A stretch of 15,282 nucleotides of DNA from positions 1-15,282 of the forward strand of contig CAKUHJ010000037.1 of assembly GCA_934655935.1 (NCBI GenBank). The letters are read 5' to 3'. Under the pieces are notes generated by a model. That model did no database searches and was not told where the DNA came from. It saw only the letters and a list, made by a program, of their open reading frames with translations. Positions within the stretch are counted from its first letter, which is position 1. Each line of letters starts with the position of its first letter. This document shows positions 5,345-12,335 of this stretch, piece after piece. Position numbers and translations under genes: made by a program. Origin of the DNA: an uncultured Oscillospiraceae bacterium (GTDB lineage Bacteria; Bacillota; Clostridia; Oscillospirales; Oscillospiraceae).

Positions 5345-7795
5345 GTGATCGCACGAATTGCCGTATCCTGCGCAGTCTACGCCATGGACAAGCCGTATTC
5401 CTATCGCATTCCGGAGGGCATGCGCATCCAGCAGGGCATGCGCGTACGCGTGCCCTTCGGCGCGGGAAACCGGCGGACGGAGGGAATGGTGCTCAGCGTG
5501 GAACCCGGCTCAGAGGAGCGTCTGAAGCCGATTGAAGCCGCGCTGGACGAAGCTCCGGTCCTATCGGCGGCACAGCTGCGCCTGGCCCAATTCCTGCGTG
5601 AGCGGTATTTTTGCACCTGCTACGACGCGCTGCGGGCCATTCTCCCCTCGGGTCTCTGGTTCCGGAAGACGGAGCTTCTGACGCTCACCCAGCCGGGCGA
5701 GCCGCCCGAGGCGGTTTTAAAAAAGCCGGACGCATGCAGGCTTTTCCGGCTCCTGCAGGAGCTTGGCGGAAGCGCGCCGGTGGAGCTTCTGTGCGCGCAG
5801 TTTCCGGACGAGGACAGCTTCTTGTCCGCAGCGGCCTGCCTGCAGCGCAGAAAGCTTCTGAAAAGCGACCTGGAGCTTCAGAAAAAGAACGCCGAAAAAT
5901 ATCAGAAGGCCGCCTGCCTTGCCATCCCCTCTGAGGAAGCTGCGGAAATCATCCGCGCGCGCAGGCGCGCCGCGCCGCAGCAGGCCGCGGTCCTTTCGCT
6001 GCTGCTTTCCGGGCAGAGCGTTTCCTGCCGGGAGCTGCAGCTGCTGACCGGCGCCTGCGCCGCGACCATCGGCCGCCTTGAAAAGCTGGGGCTGATCTGC
6101 TTTACCTGGCAGCAGGTCTATCGCCGCCCCGCGCAGGGCTGCGCGCCCGAGCTGCAGCCGCCCCCGGTTCTGAACGAGGAGCAGCAGGCCTGCTTTGAAG
6201 GGCTTCTTGCCCAGATGAGCCGGGAAAAGCCCGGCGCGGCGCTTCTCTACGGCGTAACCGGGAGCGGAAAAACCGCCGTCTACCTGCAGCTGATTGCAAA
6301 GACTCTGGAAAACGGAAAATCCGCCGTTCTTCTCGTGCCGGAAATCGCGCTGACGCCGCAGCTGCTTACCCGGCTCCGCGGGCAGTTTGCGGACCGCACC
6401 GCCATTCTCCACTCCTCCCTGCGCGTCGGCGAACGCTATGACGAATGGCAGCGCATCCGTCGGGGCGAAGCCCGCGTGGTCGTCGGGACGCGCTCAGCAA
6501 TTTTCGCGCCGGTTCAGAATCTCGGCCTCATCATTCTGGACGAGGAGCAGGAGCACACCTATAAATCCGAAAACGCGCCGCGATATCACGCGCGCGAGGT
6601 CGCGCTCTACCGCGGTCTTTGCGAGCAGGCGCTGGTTCTGCTCGGCTCGGCGACGCCGAGTATCGAAACCATGTACCACGCGCGCGAGGGAAAGCTCGCC
6701 CTCTACCACCTGACCCAGCGCTATAACCGCCAGGCGCTTCCCAAAACCATGATCGTGGATATGAAGCAGGAGCTGCGCCGCGGCAACGATACTGCGCTGA
6801 GCCTGCCTCTGGAGGAAGCGCTGCGCGATACCATTCTTTCCGGCCATCAGGCGGTTCTGTTCCTGAACCGCCGCGGCAACAGCCGCTGCCTGATCTGCGT
6901 GGAGTGCGGCGAGGCGCCCTCGTGCCCCCGCTGCAGCGTACAGCTGACCTATCACTCGGCAAATCAGCGCCTGATGTGCCACTACTGCGGTTATTCTGAG
7001 CCCGTCGTCACCCGCTGCCCGCACTGCGGAGGCGCACTGAAGCCGGTCGGCTTCGGGACGCAGAAAATCGAGCAGCAGCTTGCCGCCGTCTTCCCGGATA
7101 CCAAGCTCATCCGGATGGACGCCGACTCTGTCGGCGCGGCGGACGGACATGCCGCGCTGCTGGGCCGCTTCCAGGAGGAAAAAATCCCGATTCTTCTCGG
7201 CACGCAGATGATCGCCAAGGGACTTGACTTCCCTTCGGTGACGCTGGCCGGCATCCTGGACGCGGATTCCGGCCTGTATCTGGACCACTACCGCGCGGCG
7301 GAGACCACCTTTTCGCTCATTACCCAGGTTGCCGGCCGCTCCGGGCGCGGAAGCGACGCCGGAATGGCCATCATCCAGACCATGACGCCGGAGCACCCGG
7401 TGCTCCGCATGGCCGCCGCGCAGGACTACGACGCGTTTTACGAGCTTGAGATCAAAATGCGCAGGCTCCGGCGCTGCCCGCCGTTTGAGGATATCTTCAC
7501 CTTTACCCTGACGGGCGTCCAGGAGCAGCAGGTCATCCAGTCCGCCGTGCGCCTGCGCGACGCGCTGGCAGGAAATCTGCAGAGCGAGAGCTTCCGCGCG
7601 CTGGACGCGCTGCTGCTTGGCCCGGCGCCGATGAACGTCGCAAAGGTCAATTATACCTACCGCTACCGGCTGACGCTCTGCTGCAAGAATTCGCGTCCCG
7701 TGCGCAGTCTTTTCTCGTTTTTGCTCTCGGCGTTTTCCAGAGATTCCAAAAACAAAGGCGTCAACGTATTTCTTGACGTCAATTCGTATGACTAA
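5345..7795 (+). CDS. priA: Primosomal protein N' (replication restart helicase PriA)
   Basis: 3'-to-5' superfamily 2 DNA helicase that recognises stalled forks and D-loops and reloads the replisome. The product has 816 residues, near the B. subtilis length of about 805. Layout: 3' DNA-binding domain (about 1-105), winged-helix region (about 200-262), then helicase core with Walker A GVTGSGKT (303-310), DEEQ Walker B (399-402), GSATPSIE (434-441), and the later motifs GTQMIAKGLDFPSV (619-632) and QVAGRSGRG (661-669). Eight cysteines in four pairs (C518/C521, C527/C530, C545/C548, C558/C561) form the two zinc sites. It starts at GTG, and no residue of the core motifs is missing. Its TAA stop is embedded in the ribosome binding site of def. 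Confidence 0.97.
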   Translation: MIARIAVSCAVYAMDKPYSYRIPEGMRIQQGMRVRVPFGAGNRRTEGMVLSVEPGSEERLKPIEAALDEAPVLSAAQLRLAQFLRERYFCTCYDALRAILPSGLWFRKTELLTLTQPGEPPEAVLKKPDACRLFRLLQELGGSAPVELLCAQFPDEDSFLSAAACLQRRKLLKSDLELQKKNAEKYQKAACLAIPSEEAAEIIRARRRAAPQQAAVLSLLLSGQSVSCRELQLLTGACAATIGRLEKLGLICFTWQQVYRRPAQGCAPELQPPPVLNEEQQACFEGLLAQMSREKPGAALLYGVTGSGKTAVYLQLIAKTLENGKSAVLLVPEIALTPQLLTRLRGQFADRTAILHSSLRVGERYDEWQRIRRGEARVVVGTRSAIFAPVQNLGLIILDEEQEHTYKSENAPRYHAREVALYRGLCEQALVLLGSATPSIETMYHAREGKLALYHLTQRYNRQALPKTMIVDMKQELRRGNDTALSLPLEEALRDTILSGHQAVLFLNRRGNSRCLICVECGEAPSCPRCSVQLTYHSANQRLMCHYCGYSEPVVTRCPHCGGALKPVGFGTQKIEQQLAAVFPDTKLIRMDADSVGAADGHAALLGRFQEEKIPILLGTQMIAKGLDFPSVTLAGILDADSGLYLDHYRAAETTFSLITQVAGRSGRGSDAGMAIIQTMTPEHPVLRMAAAQDYDAFYELEIKMRRLRRCPPFEDIFTFTLTGVQEQQVIQSAVRLRDALAGNLQSESFRALDALLLGPAPMNVAKVNYTYRYRLTLCCKNSRPVRSLFSFLLSAFSRDSKNKGVNVFLDVNSYD

Positions 7796-7809
7796 GGAGG
7801 AGCATCATT

Positions 7810-8313
7810 ATGGCGCTTCGGAAAATTGTAACGGCTGACGACGCGGTGCTGCACAAAAAGTGCCGCCCGGTCACCCGTTTTGACGACCGGCTCGCGCAGC
7901 TGATCGACGATATGTACCAGACGCTGGACGAGGCAAACGGCGCCGGCCTTGCCGCGCCGCAGGTCGGGGTTCTGCGCCGCGTGGTGGTGGTCAACACCGG
8001 CGAGGAGGATATCGAGCTTGTCAATCCCGAGATCGTCCGCCTCAGCGAGGAAACCCAGACCGGGATGGAGGGCTGCCTCAGCGTGCCCGGAGAATGGGGA
8101 ATCGTGACGCGCGCGATGCGCGCCGTCGTGCGTGCGCAGGACCGCTACGGCGACTGGTACGAATACGAGGGCGAGGGCCTGCTCGCACGGGCCTTCCAGC
8201 ACGAGCTGGACCATCTCGACGGCCATATCTATACCGAAATTGCCGACCGGATGCTGACGCCGGAAGAGGTGGAGGCATACCTTCAGCAGCAGGATGAGGA
8301 AGAAGAAGCATGA
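7810..8313 (+). CDS. def: Peptide deformylase
   Basis: Metalloenzyme that removes the formyl group from the initiator methionine of new proteins. The 167-residue product begins with the typical MALRKIVTADDAVLHKKC and has all three motifs: GAGLAAPQ (residues 44-51), EGCLS (87-91, metal ligand Cys89) and HELDH (131-135, ligands His131 and His135, catalytic Glu132). The tail is acidic (QDEEEEA). The ribosome binding site AAGGAGGA (7794-7801) overlaps the priA stop codon, so termination on priA may feed initiation here. It overlaps fmt by 4 bases; Fmt adds the formyl group that Def removes, so the pairing is functional. Confidence 0.97.
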   Translation: MALRKIVTADDAVLHKKCRPVTRFDDRLAQLIDDMYQTLDEANGAGLAAPQVGVLRRVVVVNTGEEDIELVNPEIVRLSEETQTGMEGCLSVPGEWGIVTRAMRAVVRAQDRYGDWYEYEGEGLLARAFQHELDHLDGHIYTEIADRMLTPEEVEAYLQQQDEEEEA

Positions 8314-9227
8314 GACTTGTTTTTATGGGCACGCCGGACATTGCCCGCGTATGCCTGCAGCGGCTGTATGAGGCGGGCTTTGAGCTTGCCGCCGTCTATA
8401 CCAAGCCCGACACGCCGAAAAACCGCGGCATGAAGCTGATTGCCTCCGAGGTCAAGCAGTATGCGCAGTCCGTCGGTCTGCCGGTTCTTCAGCCGCGCAC
8501 GCTCCGCGACGCGCAGGCGCAGCAGGAGCTGGCCGCGCTGAAGCCGGACCTGATTGTCGTGGTCGCCTACGGCATGCTTCTTCCGCAGGCCGTGCTGGAC
8601 CTGCCGAAATACGGGTGCATCAACATGCACGCAAGCGTCCTTCCCCTGCTTCGCGGCGCCGGCCCGGTGCAGTGGTCTATCCTCAACCATTTTGACGAAA
8701 CCGGCGTCAGCGCCATGTATCTCAGCGCCGGCATGGACGAGGGCGACGTCATTGAAATCCGTAAAACGCCGATTGCCCCGATGGAAACCTCGCAGGAGCT
8801 GCTTGCGCGTCTTGCGCCGATTGCCGCGGACCTTGCCTGCGACGTCGTGCGCGCCATCGAGGCCGGAACCGCGCCCCGCATCCCGCAGGACAGTACGAAG
8901 GCGACCTACGCGCCCATGCTCTCAAAGGCCATGTCCCCCATCGACTGGTCCCAGCCGGCACGTTATATTGTCGATCATGTACGGGGCCTCATTCCCTGGC
9001 CTGTCGCCACAGCCGTCCTGGGCGGCGTCACATTTAAAATTTACCGCGTGGAATACACGCAGAAGCAAACCGACAAGGCCCCCGGCACCCCCCTGCAGCT
9101 GACGAAAAACGGCCTTGAAATCGCCTGCGGCGGAGGCGATGTGCTGCTGATTTCCCAGCTTCAGGCCGAGGGCGGCAAGCGCATGGGCGCGGCCGATTAC
9201 TTCCGCGGTCATCCCCTCAGCCTATGA
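8310..9227 (+). CDS. fmt: Methionyl-tRNA formyltransferase
   Basis: Transfers a formyl group from 10-formyl-tetrahydrofolate to Met-tRNA-fMet for translation initiation. The 305-residue product is near the usual 310-315. The N-terminal formyltransferase domain (about 1-205) starts MRLVFMGTPDIA and carries INMHASVLPLLRGAGPVQW, a variant of the family SLLP motif, with catalytic Asn105, His107 and Asp143 (in GMDEGD). The C-terminal OB-like domain (about 208-305) begins near IDWSQPARYIVDHVRGLIPWP. It overlaps def and rsmB by 4 bases each (ATGA), so translation is probably coupled. No protease or DUF116 gene separates it from rsmB, as is seen in some Clostridia. Confidence 0.97.
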   Translation: MRLVFMGTPDIARVCLQRLYEAGFELAAVYTKPDTPKNRGMKLIASEVKQYAQSVGLPVLQPRTLRDAQAQQELAALKPDLIVVVAYGMLLPQAVLDLPKYGCINMHASVLPLLRGAGPVQWSILNHFDETGVSAMYLSAGMDEGDVIEIRKTPIAPMETSQELLARLAPIAADLACDVVRAIEAGTAPRIPQDSTKATYAPMLSKAMSPIDWSQPARYIVDHVRGLIPWPVATAVLGGVTFKIYRVEYTQKQTDKAPGTPLQLTKNGLEIACGGGDVLLISQLQAEGGKRMGAADYFRGHPLSL

Positions 9228-10534
9228 AAACCGCGCGCGATACCGCGCTGTGCGCGCTTCGCGCCGTCCGCCGGCAGGACGCCTGGATTGACGGCGCGCT
9301 GAAGGAGCAGCTCAGCCGTGACCGGCTGGACGCCCGCGACGCGGCGCTGGCCGCGCAGCTTTGCTTCGGCGTGATGCAGAACCGGATGCTGCTGGACTTT
9401 TATCTTTCGCAGCTGGTTCACGGGAAGCTGACGGCGCTGCAGCCGGTTGTGCTGGACATTTTGCGGCTGGGGGCGTACCAGCTTCTGTTCCTGCAGAAAA
9501 TTCCGCCCTCCGCCGCCGTCAACGAGGCGGTCAATCAGGCCCGGCGCGAGGCAAACCCGAAGGCCGCAGGGCTTGTAAACGGCGTTCTGCGCACCCTTCT
9601 TCGGAGCAAGGACGCCCTGAAGGAGCCGGACAGCCTTTCCGTCCGTTACTCGCACCCGCAGGAGCTGACGGAGCTTCTGCGTCAGGCCGTCGGCGAGGCG
9701 CAGCTGGAGCCGCTTTTGCAGGCGGACAACGCCCCCGCGCCGACCGTCCTTCAGTATAATCCCCTGAAAACAACGCCGCAGGCGCTGGAAGCGGAGCTTC
9801 TGGCCGCAGGCGTTCGCGTACAGGCGCATCCGTGGCTGCAGGGCGCGTTTCTTGTCAGCGGCACGGGCGCAATTCCCACGCTTGCCGCCTTCCGGGAGGG
9901 GCGCTGCACCGTGCAGGACGTCAGCTCCAGGCTCTGCGCGCTGGTTCTGGGCGCAAAGCCCGGCATGCAGCTGCTTGACTGCTGCGCAGCCCCCGGCGGC
10001 AAGAGCTTTGCCGCCGCCATGCAGATGGAAAACCGCGGCTCGCTTCTTTCCTGCGACATTCACGCGCATAAGCTGACGCTGATGGAAAAAGGCGCGCAGC
10101 GCCTGGGCGTTTCCATCCTGCATACCCGCCTTCTGGACGCCAGAGAGCGGCAGCCGGAGCTTCTTGGCGCAATGGACGCCGTGCTTGCCGACGTCCCCTG
10201 CTCCGGGCTCGGCGTCATCCGGAAAAAGCCGGACGTCCGATACAAGGAGCTTTCCAGGCTTTCGCAGCTGCCTCCAATTCAGCGCGGCATTCTGGAAAAC
10301 GTCAGCGCCTATGTAAAGCCCGGCGGCGTGCTGGTATACAGCACCTGCACCATTCTTCCGCGCGAAAATGAAGAAATATGCACAGACTTTCTGCGCATGC
10401 ACCCGGAGTTTTCGCCGGAGCCCTTCCCGGTTCCCGCGGGCCTTGCGCTGGAAAACGAGGGCATGCTGACGCTCTATCCGCATATTCACGGCTGCGACGG
10501 CTTTTTCATCTGTAAAATGAGGAGAAACACATGA
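9224..10534 (+). CDS. rsmB: 16S rRNA (cytosine-967 C5) methyltransferase RsmB
   Basis: SAM-dependent m5C methyltransferase of small-subunit rRNA. The 436-residue product has an N-terminal NusB-like RNA-binding domain (about 1-150; note PPSAAVNEAVNQAR and GLVNGVLR) followed by a Rossmann methyltransferase domain. SAM-binding motif LLDCCAAPGGKS spans residues 250-261. The two catalytic cysteines are Cys326 (DVPCSGLG) and Cys375 (VYSTCTI), as needed for the m5C mechanism; the partner motif KKPDVRY is also present. It is joined to fmt and rlmN by 4-base ATGA overlaps. The fmt-rsmB-rlmN order is standard in Bacillota. Confidence 0.96.
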   Translation: MKTARDTALCALRAVRRQDAWIDGALKEQLSRDRLDARDAALAAQLCFGVMQNRMLLDFYLSQLVHGKLTALQPVVLDILRLGAYQLLFLQKIPPSAAVNEAVNQARREANPKAAGLVNGVLRTLLRSKDALKEPDSLSVRYSHPQELTELLRQAVGEAQLEPLLQADNAPAPTVLQYNPLKTTPQALEAELLAAGVRVQAHPWLQGAFLVSGTGAIPTLAAFREGRCTVQDVSSRLCALVLGAKPGMQLLDCCAAPGGKSFAAAMQMENRGSLLSCDIHAHKLTLMEKGAQRLGVSILHTRLLDARERQPELLGAMDAVLADVPCSGLGVIRKKPDVRYKELSRLSQLPPIQRGILENVSAYVKPGGVLVYSTCTILPRENEEICTDFLRMHPEFSPEPFPVPAGLALENEGMLTLYPHIHGCDGFFICKMRRNT

Positions 10535-11598
10535 AGCAGGACATAAAATCCATGACGCTTGCCGAAATGCAGGCTGCCCTCGAGGCCCTCGGGGAGCCGA
10601 AATTCCGCGCCAGACAGGTTTTTTCCTGGCTTCACCGGGGCACGGTCCGCTTTGCGGATATGACGAACCTCTCCAAGGCCTCCCGGCAGGCGCTGGACGA
10701 GCGCTTTTTCATCTCCTCGGTCACGCTTGCGCGAAAGCAGGTTTCCCGGCTGGACGGAACCATCAAATATCTCTGGCGCCTTGGCGACGGGAACTGTGTG
10801 GAGTCCGTTGTGATGCAGTACCGCCACGGGAACACCATCTGCATCTCCTCCGAGGTCGGCTGCCCGATGGGCTGCAAATTCTGCGCGTCCACCATCGGCG
10901 GGTTGATCCGGCGTCTGGAGCCGTGCGAGCTTCTGGATCAGGTGATTTTTTCTCAGCTGGACTCCGGGCTCAAAATCTCCAACATCGTCCTGATGGGCAT
11001 CGGCGAGCCGCTGGATAATTTTGAGAACGTCCTGCGATTTCTGGAGCTTGTCAACAGCCCGGACGGACTGAACATCGGCATGCGCCATATCAGCCTTTCC
11101 ACCTGCGGTCTTGTGGACAAAATCCGGCTGCTTGCGGAAAAGGACCTGCAGCTGACCCTTTCGGTCTCCCTGCACGCGCCGGACGACGAATCGCGCAGCC
11201 GGATCATGCCGGTCAACCGCCGCTGGAACGTCGACGCGCTTCTGTCCGCCTGCCGGGATTACTTTGCAAAAACCGGCCGCCGGATTTCCTTTGAATACAC
11301 CATGATCAGCGGCGTCAGCGATTCGACGGAGCAGGCGGAGCTGCTCGCCGGGAAGCTTTCCGACATGGGCGCGCACGTCAACATGATTCCGCTCAACCCC
11401 GTCGCGGAAAGCCCGCTTCGCACCAGCTCGCGCGAAGCCATCGCGCGCTTCCGCAGCATCCTCGAATCACACGGCATTACCGCAACGCTCCGCAGAACGC
11501 TCGGCAGCGATATCGACGCCTCCTGCGGCCAGCTGCGCAGAAAATATGAAACCGGCTCAGAAAGGAGCGAGCAGCATGCAGACATGGGGTCTGACTGA
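10531..11598 (+). CDS. rlmN: Dual-specificity 23S rRNA/tRNA adenine C2 methyltransferase RlmN
   Basis: Radical SAM enzyme that makes m2A in 23S rRNA (A2503, E. coli numbering) and in some tRNAs at A37. The 355-residue product has an N-terminal accessory domain (about 1-90), the radical SAM cluster CPMGCKFC (Cys111, Cys115, Cys118) and the methyl-carrying Cys332 near the C-terminus (DASCGQLRRKYE). Cys104, seven residues before the cluster, matches the second mechanistic cysteine of E. coli RlmN. GIGEP (157-161) is the SAM-contacting motif. The last 23 bases overlap prpC, so the final residues (after KYE) are read over the prpC start and are unlikely to be conserved. The Cfr-type resistance paralogue is less likely given the operon position. 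Confidence 0.96.
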   Translation: MKQDIKSMTLAEMQAALEALGEPKFRARQVFSWLHRGTVRFADMTNLSKASRQALDERFFISSVTLARKQVSRLDGTIKYLWRLGDGNCVESVVMQYRHGNTICISSEVGCPMGCKFCASTIGGLIRRLEPCELLDQVIFSQLDSGLKISNIVLMGIGEPLDNFENVLRFLELVNSPDGLNIGMRHISLSTCGLVDKIRLLAEKDLQLTLSVSLHAPDDESRSRIMPVNRRWNVDALLSACRDYFAKTGRRISFEYTMISGVSDSTEQAELLAGKLSDMGAHVNMIPLNPVAESPLRTSSREAIARFRSILESHGITATLRRTLGSDIDASCGQLRRKYETGSERSEQHADMGSD

Positions 11599-12307
11599 CG
11601 TTGGAAATATCCGCAGCGAAAATCAGGACGCCTACGCCATCGTGCCCTTTTCCCGCGACCGCGTTCTGATGCTTGTCTGCGACGGCATGGGCGGCGCGCG
11701 GGCCGGAAACGTCGCCAGCGCAATGGCCTGCGACGTTTTTACGGCGGAGGTCCGCCGCTGCCAGAAGGCCGTGCAGACCGCCGAGCAGGCCGCGGCGATG
11801 CTCCGTGGCGCGCTTGAGCTTGCAAACCGCGCGGTTTACGAGCAGGCGGCTCTGAGCGAGGCCTTTTCCGGCATGGGCACGACGCTGGTCGCTGCGTGGC
11901 TTTTCAGGGAGCTCGCCGTGATCCTGAACGTCGGCGACAGCCGGGCCTACCACTTCAGCGCCTCCGGCGTCACGCTCATTACGCGCGACCACTCCATGGT
12001 GGAATTCATGGTGCAGCGGGGCGAACTGACCCAGGAGCAGGCCAAATTCCACCCCGGAAAGAACATCATCACCCGCGCCGTCGGCACGGAGCCGACGGTG
12101 GAGGCCGACGTCTATGTCTGCCAGCTCAAGCGCGACGACTGCGTGCTGCTGTGCTCGGACGGGCTGTCCAACGAAATGGCAGATCAGGAAATGCTCTTTG
12201 AGGTTGCGCACGGCGCAAGAAAGAGCGACTGCTGCCAGAGACTTCTGCAGATTGCAAAAAACCGCGGCGCACCGGATAACGTTACGGTCGCACTCGCACT
12301 GATTTGA
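11576..12307 (+). CDS. prpC: PP2C-type Ser/Thr protein phosphatase (PrpC/Stp)
   Basis: Manganese-dependent phosphatase that reverses phosphorylation by the adjacent kinase. The 243-residue product shows the PP2C motifs in order: SENQDAY (residues 14-20, metal ligand Asp18), DGMGG (36-40), SGMGTT (98-103), VGDSRAYHF (119-127), ITRDHS (135-140), SDGLSNE (194-200, Asp195) and GAPDNVTVA (231-239, Asp234). The start at 11576 gives the typical N-terminus (MQTWGLTDVGNIR) and has AAGGAG (11562-11567) 8 bases before it; the frame is open to 11546, but that lies within rlmN. A 23-base overlap with rlmN and a 28-base gap to prkC make this a tight module. Confidence 0.97.
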   Translation: MQTWGLTDVGNIRSENQDAYAIVPFSRDRVLMLVCDGMGGARAGNVASAMACDVFTAEVRRCQKAVQTAEQAAAMLRGALELANRAVYEQAALSEAFSGMGTTLVAAWLFRELAVILNVGDSRAYHFSASGVTLITRDHSMVEFMVQRGELTQEQAKFHPGKNIITRAVGTEPTVEADVYVCQLKRDDCVLLCSDGLSNEMADQEMLFEVAHGARKSDCCQRLLQIAKNRGAPDNVTVALALI

Positions 12308-12335
12308 ACCGCAGGTTCAGGAAGGAGACCGTCCA

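Noticed and set aside
9755..9760. TATAAT inside rsmB
   Set aside because: No -35 at the correct distance (GC-only sequence there), and it lies within conserved coding sequence.
9209..10489. A 426-codon open frame on the minus strand over rsmB
   Set aside because: It mirrors rsmB, which has all its catalytic motifs; the antisense product resembles nothing and is a codon-bias shadow.
11546..11575. Upstream extension of prpC
   Set aside because: The extra residues come from rlmN coding sequence; the ATG at 11576 has its own ribosome binding site and the typical family N-terminus.
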